64,000 nucleotides of DNA. It comes from Oceaniglobus roseus (GTDB lineage: Bacteria > Pseudomonadota > Alphaproteobacteria > Rhodobacterales > Rhodobacteraceae). Positions 16,543-25,009 of the stretch are shown here, in pieces (positions within the stretch are counted from its first letter, which is position 1; each line of letters starts with the position of its first letter). Made by a program: the position numbers and the translations under genes. The notes under the pieces are model-generated. The model saw nothing but the letters and a program-made list of their open reading frames with translations. It had not been told where the DNA came from and did not search any database. Location: positions 28,848 to 92,847 of the forward strand of contig NZ_PNOS01000014.1 in NCBI RefSeq assembly GCF_002869745.1. The letters are read 5' to 3'.

Positions 16543-17462
16543 CAGAGCTCGTCGCGGCGCGGCGGGTTCGCGCCCGCCCGGCTGACTGTCACCGCCGCCG
16601 CGCGGACCCCCAGCGTCAGCGCATCGCGCACCGCGTCCTCGGGCAGGTTCCGCACCCCGTCCCGCGTCAGCAGCCCCGCCTTGGACAGGGAGGCCAGCAC
16701 GCCCGCGTTGAACGTGTCGCCCGCGCCGACGGTGTCGGCCACTGTCACCGGCGTCGCCGCGACCGAAACCGCGCCCGCGGCGATGAATCCCGTCGCGCCC
16801 TTCGCCCCTTCGGTGATGCAGACCAGGGACGGTCCCTTCTCCAGGATCCCGCGCGCCAGCCCGGCGATGTCGCCCGGCCCTTCCAGCCAGTGCAGGTCGT
16901 CGTCCGACAGCTTCACGATGTCCGACGCCGCCAGCATCCGCGCGATCCGCCCGCGATAGGCAGCCTCGTCGCGGATGAAGCCGGGGCGGATGTTCGGATC
17001 GCACATCACCACCCGCTGCCCCGCCTCGCGCCGGGCCAGCGCCTCGTAGGCCATGCCGCAGGGATCCACCACCAGCGAGATGCCGCCGAAGAACAGCGCC
17101 TCGGTCTCCTCCCCGAGTTCCGGCAGGTTGTCGGGCGACAAAAGACGCCCCGCGGTGTTCTCGTCGTAGAAGGCATAGGTCGCCTGGCCCTCCACCAGCT
17201 TCACGAAGGCAAGCGTGGTGGGATGGTCCGACCGGTGGGCGGGGGCTGCATCGACGCCGGAGGCCGCCAGCGTCTCGACCAGGATCTCGCCGAACATGTC
17301 GGTGGACAGGCCCGAGAAGAAGCCGGTCGCCACCCCCAGACGGCCAAGCGCGATGGCGGTGTTGAACACGGCGCCCCCGGCGTGGGGCGCGAAGGCCGCT
17401 TCGCCCTCGGCGGTGGTCCGGGGCAGCATGTCGATCAGGGCTTCGCCGCAACAGAGGATCAT
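16542..17462 (-). CDS. PfkB-family carbohydrate kinase (fructokinase-like)
   Basis: This 306-residue ribokinase-fold sugar kinase begins [14 protein letters not shown], typical of fructokinases. PfkB signature 1 is [15 protein letters not shown] near residue 29 and signature 2 is [12 protein letters not shown] near residue 243, with the catalytic aspartate in GAGD. The fold and N-terminus favour fructose or another ketohexose as substrate, but 2-keto-3-deoxygluconate or inosine-type substrates cannot be excluded. It lies upstream of and overlaps dtd; about 60 bases separate it from the next minus-strand gene. Confidence 0.85.
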   Translation of the reverse strand: MILCCGEALIDMLPRTTAEGEAAFAPHAGGAVFNTAIALGRLGVATGFFSGLSTDMFGEILVETLAASGVDAAPAHRSDHPTTLAFVKLVEGQATYAFYDENTAGRLLSPDNLPELGEETEALFFGGISLVVDPCGMAYEALARREAGQRVVMCDPNIRPGFIRDEAAYRGRIARMLAASDIVKLSDDDLHWLEGPGDIAGLARGILEKGPSLVCITEGAKGATGFIAAGAVSVAATPVTVADTVGAGDTFNAGVLASLSKAGLLTRDGVRNLPEDAVRDALTLGVRAAAVTVSRAGANPPRRDEL

Positions 17463-17522
17463 CGGGGCTCTCCTTTCCGCTTGTTACACGGTGTTAGCGC
17501 CACCAGCGTTCCCGCGCCAGCC

Positions 17523-18611
17523 TCACCGGTTCTGCGCGTAGAAATAGCCGAAGACGCCCGCCACAATCAGGCCCGCGATCACCGCCAGCGCGATCTTCAC
17601 CGCCGACCACGGCCGCTCGCCCTGCACCCGGCCCGTCTGTCCGTTCACCACGAAGCGATAGGTGGTGCCCTTGTACTTGTAGGCCGCCAGCCACACCGGC
17701 AGCAGCACGTGCTTGAAGGTCACGTCCGAGATCCGCGTCTGGATGTCGTGGATCCGCTGCCGGTCGCCGCCGATGTCGAAGCGCACGTCGCGTTCGATCT
17801 GGCGGTCCATGATTGCGCGCGCCTCGGTGAAGCCGTCGGTCAGCTCGACCTGATAGGCCTCGGCCCGGAAACCCGCCAGGAAGGCCGGCGCATAGGGCGT
17901 CAGCGCCGTCAGGTCCCAAGGCTGGAGCGCATCGGTATAGGTCTTCGGCAGGGATTTCGACGCCAGCACCAGCACGTCGTCGAAGAACCGCGCCACCCGG
18001 CCCGCGGCCGAGTACCAGCGCACCCGTTCCACCTGCACCGTCTCGCGTTTGCCGTCGCGCATGACGGTCTGCGTCTCGTAATAGACGATGCCGCGCTCGC
18101 CGCGATAATCGCTCTCGGTCCCGGCGTCGAAGGTCCAGTAGGGGACATAGATCCCCTGCATCCGCCGCCCCTTGCGGGCATACTCCGTGAGCCCGTTCGG
18201 CGCGAACCAGAGCGAGCCCAGCCAGTCCGTCATCGCCTGCCGCGCCTGCCCCTCGTCCAGCGCGAAGGGCACGAGACCGCGTGGCTTGATGTGGCGGTTG
18301 GCGCCGGTGCCGGTGACGACGGGCGTGGCGCAGAACGGGCATTCGGTGGCGTGGACGTCGGGCTTGAACCCGATCTCGGCACCGCAGTTCGGGCAGGAGG
18401 TGACGCGCGTCTCCTCCATCTCGGCCTCGGGCAGGCGCGCCTCGATCGCGGCGCGGAAGTCGAGTTCCCGGATCGGGGCCAGCTGCGGCTTCGGCCCGTT
18501 GACCGGCGTCTCGTTGCCGCAGTGATCGCAGACCATCAGGCCGCGGGCCGGGTCGAAGCGCATGTCGGCGCCGCAGGCGTCGCAGGGGAAGCGGTGTTCG
18601 GTCTTGTCCAT
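17523..18611 (-). CDS. zinc-ribbon membrane-anchored protein of the TelA/SPFH neighbourhood
   Basis: This 362-residue protein has two zinc ribbons (CDACG...CDHCG at 10-32; CPNCG...CPFC at about 73-97), a large middle domain and one C-terminal transmembrane helix (IALAVIAGLIVAGVFGYFY). Databases often name such proteins primosomal N'-like or TFIIB zinc-binding, which reflects only the ribbons. It is the last gene of a minus-strand run with SPFH, TelA and XpaC proteins, a combination seen repeatedly in bacteria and thought to act at the membrane. The exact function is unknown. Confidence 0.75.
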   Translation of the reverse strand: MDKTEHRFPCDACGADMRFDPARGLMVCDHCGNETPVNGPKPQLAPIRELDFRAAIEARLPEAEMEETRVTSCPNCGAEIGFKPDVHATECPFCATPVVTGTGANRHIKPRGLVPFALDEGQARQAMTDWLGSLWFAPNGLTEYARKGRRMQGIYVPYWTFDAGTESDYRGERGIVYYETQTVMRDGKRETVQVERVRWYSAAGRVARFFDDVLVLASKSLPKTYTDALQPWDLTALTPYAPAFLAGFRAEAYQVELTDGFTEARAIMDRQIERDVRFDIGGDRQRIHDIQTRISDVTFKHVLLPVWLAAYKYKGTTYRFVVNGQTGRVQGERPWSAVKIALAVIAGLIVAGVFGYFYAQNR

Positions 18612-18716
18612 GGGCTCAGGCGTGTATCCGGTAGAGGGGCAGGGGCCGCACGCGCGGCACAGGCAGGATGCCGGCGGCAGGGGTGCTTTGGCGCGCGGGC
18701 CGGGGCGGGCGCGCTG

Positions 18717-19037
18717 TCACGGACCCTCGGCGACGACCGGGACGGCGGCATAGAGGGACGGGTCGAGGTTGGCCAGGTTCACCCCTGCGCGGTCGAGACC
18801 GGTGTTCGGCAGCCAGTGCGTGACCGCGCCGCAGACGAGACAGCGGTGGAACTCGATCCGGCGGCTGGCGCGGAGGTAGACCTGGGTCTCGCCGGTCACG
18901 GTCACGCTCGACCGCCTGTAATATCCCCAGCGGGCGCCGATCCGCTGGCACCAGCCGCAGGGGCAGGCGTTGACCTCGTCCGGCAGGCCGGGCGCGGTCA
19001 CGGTGACGGCGCCGCAGTCGCAGGTGACGGTCAGCAC
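18717..19037 (-). CDS. GFA/CENP-V-like zinc protein
   Basis: This 106-residue small beta-fold protein has cysteine motifs CDCGAV near the N-terminus, CPCGWCQR near residue 25 and CLVCGAVTHW near 66, the zinc pattern of the glutathione-dependent formaldehyde-activating (GFA) enzyme family. Despite the family name, most members have no tested activity. The start lies 10 bases after the stop of the SPFH gene, so it is in that transcription unit. A formaldehyde link is not supported by the surrounding genes. Confidence 0.75.
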   Translation of the reverse strand: MLTVTCDCGAVTVTAPGLPDEVNACPCGWCQRIGARWGYYRRSSVTVTGETQVYLRASRRIEFHRCLVCGAVTHWLPNTGLDRAGVNLANLDPSLYAAVPVVAEGP

Positions 19038-19047
19038 TCCGGTTCCC

Positions 19048-20193
19048 TCACGCGCCGGGGGGCGGGGGCGGCGGCATGACGGTGAAGAGCTGCGCCAGCT
19101 CCGTCACCTCGCCCGCCCGTTTCCAGCCGTCCTGGCCTTGCGTCCAGACGTGGGTCTCCCGCGTCAGGCTGCCGTCGGTCACCATGCGCCCGAGGGCCGC
19201 CTTCGAGAACGGACCCCGCGTCGCGCCGTTCTCGGCGATGTGCCAGACATGCTCGACCGGCGGCGGCGGCGGCGGGGGCGGCGCGGCCATGCCGGATGCG
19301 GCCGCCGGGGCGGGGGCCGCGGGCGCCGCACGGGGGCCCCAGGGGCCCGCGTTCGCCATCTGCCCGCCCATCGCCATGCCAAGCCCGGCGCCCATCCCCG
19401 TCGCCATGGCCGAACCGGCGGCGCTGTCGGCATTGCCGAGCGCCTCGGCCGCCTGGAACTGGGTATAGCGGTTCAGGTCGCCCACCACCCCCATTGAGGT
19501 GCGCCGGTCCATCGCCGCCTCGACCGCCGGGGGCAGCGAGATGTTCTCGATGTAGAGCTCGGGGATCACCAGCCCGTAGGCGGCGATGGTCTCGGAGATC
19601 TTTCCGGCGACGAGCTTCCCCAGGTCCTCGGTGTTCGCCGCCATGTCGAGCACGGGAATCCCGCTCGTCGCCAGCACGCGCGAGAACTCCTGCACGATGA
19701 TGTTGCGGATCTGGAAGCTGATCTCGTCCATCGTGAACTCGCCGTCGGTGCCCACGATCTCGGTCAGGAACCGACCCGGATCGCTGACCTTGACGCTGTA
19801 GGTGCCGAAGGCGCGCACCCGCGTCGGCCCGAACTCGGGGTCGCGCAGCATGATTGGGTTCTTGGTCCCCCACTTCAGGTCCGCGAACCGGGTGGTGTTG
19901 ACGAAGTAGATCTCGGACTTGAAGGGCGAGCGGAAGCCGTGGTCCCAGTGCTGGAGCGTCGTCAGGATCGGCATGTTGTTCGTCTCGAGCATGTAGAGCC
20001 CGGGGGTGAACACGTCGGCCAGTTGCCCCTCGTGGACGAAGACGGCGGCCTGCCCCTCGCGCACCGTCAGCTTGGCGCCATACTTTATCTCGTGGCCGTA
20101 GCGCTCGAACCGCCAGACCATGGTGTCGCGGGTGTCGTCGGTCCAGTGGATGACGTCGATGAACTGTCCGGAGAGGAAATCGAAGATCGACAT
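19048..20193 (-). CDS. SPFH-domain protein with C-terminal GYF_2 domain
   Basis: This 381-residue protein has an SPFH/band-7-like domain (about 30-255; REGQAAVFVHEGQLADVFTPGLYML and IRNIIVQEFSRVLATSGIPVLDM), a Gly/Ala/Pro-rich linker with a run of eight prolines, and a C-terminal GYF_2 domain (WHIAENGATRGPFSKAALGRMV...WTQGQDGWKRAGEV). This matches the YdjI-type or virion-core-like family. SPFH proteins form membrane-associated oligomers; the GYF domain probably binds proline-rich ligands. It sits between the GFA gene and a 364-base spacer filled with hairpins. Confidence 0.8.
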   Translation of the reverse strand: MSIFDFLSGQFIDVIHWTDDTRDTMVWRFERYGHEIKYGAKLTVREGQAAVFVHEGQLADVFTPGLYMLETNNMPILTTLQHWDHGFRSPFKSEIYFVNTTRFADLKWGTKNPIMLRDPEFGPTRVRAFGTYSVKVSDPGRFLTEIVGTDGEFTMDEISFQIRNIIVQEFSRVLATSGIPVLDMAANTEDLGKLVAGKISETIAAYGLVIPELYIENISLPPAVEAAMDRRTSMGVVGDLNRYTQFQAAEALGNADSAAGSAMATGMGAGLGMAMGGQMANAGPWGPRAAPAAPAPAAASGMAAPPPPPPPPVEHVWHIAENGATRGPFSKAALGRMVTDGSLTRETHVWTQGQDGWKRAGEVTELAQLFTVMPPPPPPGA

Positions 20194-20557
20194 CTCAGCA
20201 ACCTCCCCGCCTGAACGTCCCCGCGCCCCCGGCGCGGCCCGGGAAGGTTCGCAGATCGTCTCTCATGGCTGTCTCCCACTGTCGCCCGACCCGCCCCGAA
20301 GGCCGGATCCTGCCCTGCCTTATAGCCCGTCGCGCCTGTCCCTGCCATCCGGTTTCCCGGACGCCCCGCGCGTGCCATCGCCCCCGACGCGGGGCGCCAT
20401 TTTTCTTCAGAAAAATGGTCCGGTTTCCTTGAGGAAACCGGCACCCGCGCCCGAAAGACGGCGCGGCGGCCGGGGCGATGCGGGCCGCACGACTGGGGCG
20501 GGGCCGTTTTCCTGAAGGAAAACGGACCGGTTTCCTCAAGGAAACCGGCCCCCGGCC
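20194..20557. other. 364-bp spacer between the SPFH and HEExxQ-lipoprotein genes
   Basis: No gene is recognisable here. The half nearest the lipoprotein gene (20397-20548) is made almost entirely of four hairpins, described separately; the rest is GC-rich and likely carries the leader or promoter of the SPFH gene. The spacing suggests that the SPFH-GFA-zinc-ribbon genes are transcribed separately from the telA group, or only partly by readthrough. Confidence 0.55.
20397..20548. repeat. four near-identical 22-nt hairpins in two pairs
   Basis: All four units have a 9-bp perfect stem and a 4-nt loop. H1 20397-20418: stem CCATTTTTC, loop TTCA. H2 20420-20441: stem CCGGTTTCC, loop TTGA. H3 20504-20525: stem CCGTTTTCC, loop TGAA. 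H4 20527-20548: stem CCGGTTTCC, loop TCAA. H4 is the exact reverse complement of H2, and H3 resembles the reverse complement of H1 with changes on both stem arms that keep pairing. H1/H2 and H3/H4 are each one base apart. Compensatory changes argue that pairing itself is maintained. Confidence 0.85.
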
Positions 20558-21523
20558 TCAGCTGTCGCCGCCCAGAAGCTCCGCCGCGATCTCCTCGGCC
20601 ACCGGGCGCGCTTCCTCCTCGCTCATGCCGACCCGCATCCGCGGGTCGTAGAGCATCTTCAGCATCAGCTCGTCCTGCGTCGTCAGCAGCGCGAACTCCT
20701 CGTCGTCGTTGAAGATCGAGGGTCGCGCCGAGGGGCTGTCGTTCGGCAGGCCCAGACCCTGCGCCAGCTCCTCGTGGATGCAGGAAAGCCGCAGCAGGTC
20801 GGGGTTCTCGGCGCGGATGAAGGCCACCGCGCTGGAATAGGCGCCGTCGCTGCCCGCCCGGGCGAAGACCACGCAGTAGTCGCGCTGCGGCAGCTCGGTG
20901 ATGGTGCGCACGTCGGCCTCCGACAGGCCCGGCAGGCGCGTGCGCAGCACCGGGGCCAGCGCGCGCCGCTCGTCCTCGTTCATCACGAAGACGTGGAAGT
21001 TGCCGCCCCGCCCGACCTCGCTGATCGGCAGGCCGGTCACGCGCGACAGGCGCGCGGCATAGGCGGTGATCGCCGCGCGGTCCGCGGAGCGGATGCGGTT
21101 CGGCACCGTCTCGCCGAAATCCACCTGCATCCGCACCGGCGTCTCCCAGCGGCGCAGGACCGAGGGCGTGGTCCGCGCCACCAGCCCGCCGCCGACCCGC
21201 GCGTACTCGTCGTAGAGCGCGATCTTCAGGAAGTTCTCGACCAGCTGCCGCCGCCCGTAGGGCGTGTCGCGGCCGCCGCCGTCCTTGCGCAGCAGGCCCT
21301 GGGACAGAAGCCCCTTCTCGACCCGCGCATAGTACTTCTCGAGCACGAGGCTGTCCGACGAGCGCACCTCGGGCGGCGCCTCCGGCTTCGGCGGCGGGGC
21401 GGGCTGGAGGTTTTCCGGGCGGGCAGGGGGACGCGGCACCGGCGTCACCGGCTTCGCCACCTCGCAGCCCGCCACCGCGACGCCCAGCGTCAGGACCGCC
21501 GCCGCCCTCGACCAGCGCACCAT
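20558..21523 (-). CDS. DUF2927-type lipoprotein with HEExxQ protease-like motif
   Basis: This 321-residue protein has a signal peptide with lipobox (LTLGVAVAGC, Cys at about 20), a proline-rich linker to about residue 55, then a globular domain. CIHEELAQGLGLPND near residue 255 contains HEExxQ, a zinc-peptidase-like motif characteristic of DUF2927. It is likely anchored on the periplasmic side, unlike its cytoplasmic or membrane neighbours TelA and XpaC. Its start lies 3 bases after the telA stop, so it is in that operon. Protease activity is inferred only from the motif. Confidence 0.78.
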   Translation of the reverse strand: MVRWSRAAAVLTLGVAVAGCEVAKPVTPVPRPPARPENLQPAPPPKPEAPPEVRSSDSLVLEKYYARVEKGLLSQGLLRKDGGGRDTPYGRRQLVENFLKIALYDEYARVGGGLVARTTPSVLRRWETPVRMQVDFGETVPNRIRSADRAAITAYAARLSRVTGLPISEVGRGGNFHVFVMNEDERRALAPVLRTRLPGLSEADVRTITELPQRDYCVVFARAGSDGAYSSAVAFIRAENPDLLRLSCIHEELAQGLGLPNDSPSARPSIFNDDEEFALLTTQDELMLKMLYDPRMRVGMSEEEARPVAEEIAAELLGGDS

Positions 21524-21526
21524 GGT

Positions 21527-22711
21527 TCAGCCTTTCGAAAGCGTGCCGGAGCCCGCGCCGTCGCTGCGGGACCGGGCGGCGGCGAGGGTCGACTTCAGCT
21601 CCGCCTCCATCGTCTTCAGATCCTGCTCGGCCGCGGCGCGCCGCGCCTTGCCCTCGTCGGCGATCTGCAGGCTCTCCTCGATCGTGGCGATCAGGTCGGC
21701 ATTAGCTGCCTTCACCGCCTCGATGTCGAAAACGCCGCGTTCCATCTCGGCGCGCACGGTGCGGTTCGCGTCGCGCAGCTTCTTCGCGTTGGCCCGCAGA
21801 AGCTCGTTCGTCAGGTCGTTCGCGCCCTTCACCGCCTCCGCCGCCTCGCGGCTCCGCTGGATGGTCACCGCCTGCGCCAGCTGCGTCTCCCACAGGGGCA
21901 CGGTGTTCACGAGGGTCGAGTTGATCTTCGTCACCAGCGACTTGTCGTTCTCCTGCACCAGCCGGATCGAGGGCAGCGACTGCATCGTGACCTGCCGCGT
22001 CAGCTTCAGGTCGTGCACCCGCCGTTCCAGGTCGTCCCGCGCCGCACGCAGGTCGCGCAGCTCCTGCGCCTCCATCACCCCCTCGGGATCGGCGGCGGCG
22101 GCGACCTCGGCCTCCTTCGCGGGAATCGTGTCGGCATCGAGCCGCCGGAGCTTCTCCTCTCCCGCCGCGATGTAGAGCGCGAGCTCGTCGTAGAAGGCCA
22201 GCGTCTTGTCATAGAGCATGTCGAGCGACTTGATGTCCTTCAGGAGCCTGTGCTCGTGCTCCAGCAGGTTGCCGGTGATCCGGTCGATCTGCGCCTGCAC
22301 GTCCTCGTATCGCGCCACGAACTTCGCCATCGGCGCGGCGCGGCCCAGAAGCTTCTCCCACCAGGACCGGTCGCGGCGCACGTCCAGCTCGGAGATCGAG
22401 AAGCCCTTGATCGTCGAGACGATGTCGCGCAGCGAATCCCCCGCCGGGCCCACGTCCTTGTTCCGGACGTCCGCCAGCATCGCCTGGCTGATCGTCTGCA
22501 ACTCGGCCTGGGCCGCGGCGCCGAAGCCGACGATCGAGTTGGTGTCGGAGATGTCGATCTCCGCCACCCGCTTCTCGATCTCGGCGGCGACGGCGGGTTC
22601 CGCCTGTTCCAGCGGCACGACATCGGCCTTCGGTTCGGGCAGGATCACGGCGGCGGTCTCCTCCACCTCGGGGGTCTTCTCGGCGGCCTTGTGGCTGACG
22701 GTCTTGGACAT
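21527..22711 (-). CDS. telA: TelA family toxic-anion resistance protein
   Basis: This 394-residue, mostly helical, cytoplasmic protein matches the TelA/KlaA family (TLVNTVPLWETQLAQAVTIQRSREAAEAVKGANDLTNELL is the most conserved stretch). A low-complexity acidic N-terminus precedes it. The family was named for tellurite resistance, but its biochemical role is unsettled and it usually travels with XpaC-like proteins, as here. The start is 30 bases after xpaC. Confidence 0.88.
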   Translation of the reverse strand: MSKTVSHKAAEKTPEVEETAAVILPEPKADVVPLEQAEPAVAAEIEKRVAEIDISDTNSIVGFGAAAQAELQTISQAMLADVRNKDVGPAGDSLRDIVSTIKGFSISELDVRRDRSWWEKLLGRAAPMAKFVARYEDVQAQIDRITGNLLEHEHRLLKDIKSLDMLYDKTLAFYDELALYIAAGEEKLRRLDADTIPAKEAEVAAAADPEGVMEAQELRDLRAARDDLERRVHDLKLTRQVTMQSLPSIRLVQENDKSLVTKINSTLVNTVPLWETQLAQAVTIQRSREAAEAVKGANDLTNELLRANAKKLRDANRTVRAEMERGVFDIEAVKAANADLIATIEESLQIADEGKARRAAAEQDLKTMEAELKSTLAAARSRSDGAGSGTLSKG

Positions 22712-22741
22712 GGGCGAACGCTCCGGGTTGAATCGCTTGAA

Positions 22742-23638
22742 CTATTCTGCGGCGCGGGTGCGCACGCCTTCCTGCGCCAGGCGGTCGCGCAGCACCTCGA
22801 TCTCGACGTCGAGGTCGGTGCGGTCCTCCACCAGCAGCTTCTCCATCCGCTGGGTGAATCCCTGCTCGAGATCCTTCAGCAGGGCAAAATAATCCTGCCG
22901 CGCCTTCGCGTCCTGGCTGCGGGAATAGAGGTCGGCGAACTTCACCGTCGCGTCCTTCGCGCCCAGAAGATAGACGCCGAGGTACTTGCGCGCGCCGGTC
23001 AGGTCGCGCGGATCCTCCTCGACCTGGCGGCACATCCTGCGCGCGGTGAGCTGGAACCGCTCGACCCGCGCCACCGCCTCGCGGTCCTTCGCGCGCAGGA
23101 TCGCATCGTGCATCTCGCGCAGGTGCGCCTCGGCCTCGTCCACCACGGCCGCCACCCGGTCGGCCTGGAAGCTGTCGACCCCCTCGGCGCCCTTGTCTCG
23201 CAGCGGATCTGCCCCGAAGGCGAGGAAATGCAGCCCGGCCCCCAGCACCGCGAAGATCGCGGGCGCGACCGGATCGCCGCCCAGCCCCGCGACGGCCAGG
23301 CCGAGCCCGGTCAGCACGCTCGCAAAGATCTTCCGCGGGATCGCCGGGCGCTTGGCGACGCTGCGCGCCGCGTAGGCTTCCTGCGCCAGCACGCCCTGCT
23401 TCGTCAGGTAGGCCGCGCCCATCAGGATGCCGAAGGCGACGAGGTTCAGCGCCAGCCCCACCGGCTCCTTCGCAAAGGCGAGCGGCAGCAGCGGGAAGGG
23501 GGCGATGAACAGCGCGTTGATCCGCCCGCCCGCGGCGCTGCGCCGCCTGCCTTCCCAGCCGGACGCACCGGACGCGGGACGCGGCGCCGCCTCCGGCGCA
23601 CCGCCGGGGCTGTGCTTTCCGCCGTAGCGCTGCGCCAT
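22742..23638 (-). CDS. XpaC-like (5-bromo-4-chloroindolyl phosphate hydrolysis family) protein
   Basis: This 298-residue protein has a Gly/Arg-rich N-terminus, three or four hydrophobic segments between about residues 40 and 145 (INALFIAPFPLLPLAF, LALNLVAFGILMGAAYL, AIFAVLGAGLHFLAF) and a charged helical C-terminal half (AEAHLREMHDAILRAKDREAVARV...). XpaC-like proteins are constant partners of TelA. The family name comes from an indirect plate phenotype and does not define an enzyme. The gene starts one base after the upstream small gene. Confidence 0.8.
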   Translation of the reverse strand: MAQRYGGKHSPGGAPEAAPRPASGASGWEGRRRSAAGGRINALFIAPFPLLPLAFAKEPVGLALNLVAFGILMGAAYLTKQGVLAQEAYAARSVAKRPAIPRKIFASVLTGLGLAVAGLGGDPVAPAIFAVLGAGLHFLAFGADPLRDKGAEGVDSFQADRVAAVVDEAEAHLREMHDAILRAKDREAVARVERFQLTARRMCRQVEEDPRDLTGARKYLGVYLLGAKDATVKFADLYSRSQDAKARQDYFALLKDLEQGFTQRMEKLLVEDRTDLDVEIEVLRDRLAQEGVRTRAAE

Positions 23639-23639
23639 C

Positions 23640-23843
23640 TCAGGCGCCTCCCCAGATCGCGACGTAGAAGATCAGCGCGCAGAGCAGCACGAAGGACAGT
23701 TTCTGCATGAACCCGTTTCCCAAGTCATCCGTATGCACCCGGTCGCGCCCTGCGCGCGCCGTGGCCGACACGGCCCGGGTGACGCCCCAGGCCCCGTAGG
23801 CCAGCACCGCCAGCGCAAACGCCACGATCACAAATCTCGCCAT
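23640..23843 (-). CDS. small two-helix membrane protein upstream of xpaC
   Basis: This 67-residue protein has two hydrophobic helices (FVIVAFALAVLAYGAWGV and LSFVLLCALIFYVAIWGGA) joined by a basic/acidic loop. The tight spacing to xpaC (one base) and shared strand suggest it is the first gene of the xpaC-telA operon. No family recognised. The 180-base gap 23844-24023 upstream should contain the operon promoter. Confidence 0.7.
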   Translation of the reverse strand: MARFVIVAFALAVLAYGAWGVTRAVSATARAGRDRVHTDDLGNGFMQKLSFVLLCALIFYVAIWGGA

Positions 23844-24023
23844 CGGAGCCGCCCCCGTTCTTCCCGTGCCACGTTAATCCAAGCCGCCGGTGCTGCCCAG
23901 AGCATCGGCGGCGGCGCGCCGATGTCCGACGTGCCCCTGTGGAGATAACGGCGCAGGGTGCGGTTTTGAACGTGCCCGACACGAAAAAGCCGACGCCGTT
24001 GCCGCCCGGGCGCTGCCGTGGCG

Positions 24024-24869
24024 TCAGCGCTTCGGCCGGGCAGGGCCGTCGCCCTTGCGCTCGGGGCGGCGGGCGGGGCGCTGTGCGGCGCGCCCTTCGC
24101 CCGGGCGGCTGCGCTTCGGCTTCAGCCGCTCGGCGCCGCCTTCGCCCAGCTGGTCGCGCAGCACCCGCGCCTTGACCTCCTCCACCGCGCCGGGCTTAAG
24201 GTCGTTCAGCCGGAACGGCCCGTAACTGACCCGGATCAGCCGCGACACCGGCAGGCCGATCGACTCCATCGCGCGGCGGATCTCGCGGTTCCTGCCCTCG
24301 CGGATCCCCACCGTCAGCCAGGCGTTCGCCCCCTGCTGGCGGTCGAGCGTCACCTCCATCGGCTGGAACTTCTCGCCTTCCAGCACCAGCCCCCGGCGCA
24401 GCGGCGCGAAGGACTCGTCCCTGGGATAGCCGTTGACCCGCACCCGGTACTTCCTGAGCCAGCCGGTCGAGGGCAGCTCCAGCCGCCGCTTCAGCGCCCC
24501 GTCGTTGGTCAGCAGCAGCAGGCCCTCGGAGGTGATGTCGAGCCGGCCGACCGACATCACCCGCGGCAGCTCGGGCGGCAGGTTGTCGAACACCGTCTCG
24601 CGGCCCTTCTCGTCGCTCGCCGTCGTCACCAGACCCGCGGGCTTGTGATAGAGCCAGAGCCGCGCCGGTTCCGGTTCTTCCACCGGCTTGCCGTCCACGG
24701 TGATCCGGTCCGACGGCGTGACGTTCAGGGCGGGGCTGCTGATCGACTTGCCGTTGACCGTGACCCGGCCGTCCTCGATCATCCGCTCCGCCTCGCGGCG
24801 CGAGGCGACGCCGGCGCGGGCCAGGACCTTGGCGATGCGCTCGCCGGGCGGGGTGGGGGTGTCGCTCAT
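24024..24869 (-). CDS. rluB: rRNA large-subunit pseudouridine synthase (RluB/RsuA family)
   Basis: This 281-residue protein has an N-terminal S4 RNA-binding domain ([31 protein letters not shown]) and then the RsuA-family catalytic domain. The nucleophilic aspartate is in [19 protein letters not shown] near residue 110, and [34 protein letters not shown] is a second family motif. The C-terminus is a basic Arg/Pro tail of about 40 residues. RluB-type enzymes modify U2605 of 23S rRNA; RluE or RsuA specificity is possible. It is divergent from the following dehydrogenase gene. Confidence 0.88.
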   Translation of the reverse strand: MSDTPTPPGERIAKVLARAGVASRREAERMIEDGRVTVNGKSISSPALNVTPSDRITVDGKPVEEPEPARLWLYHKPAGLVTTASDEKGRETVFDNLPPELPRVMSVGRLDITSEGLLLLTNDGALKRRLELPSTGWLRKYRVRVNGYPRDESFAPLRRGLVLEGEKFQPMEVTLDRQQGANAWLTVGIREGRNREIRRAMESIGLPVSRLIRVSYGPFRLNDLKPGAVEEVKARVLRDQLGEGGAERLKPKRSRPGEGRAAQRPARRPERKGDGPARPKR

Positions 24870-25009
24870 GTCCCTGCTCTAGCGTGCCGCGGCCTCCGGG
24901 GGAAGGGCATCGCGCGGCACGTCGCACTTTGCGTCGCCCCATGTCGCTTCTGGTGGCGACGGACCCCGCGGCCCGTGCCCTGACTGGCCGCGACAGGGGA
25001 GGACAGCGC

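Noticed and set aside
18717..19037. Formaldehyde detoxification role for the GFA-like protein
   Set aside because: The family rarely has proven formaldehyde activity, and no glutathione-dependent dehydrogenase gene is adjacent.
21527..22711. Calling the TelA gene run a tellurite resistance operon
   Set aside because: No tehAB, terB-D or other tellurite genes accompany it; the SPFH and XpaC context points to a membrane role.
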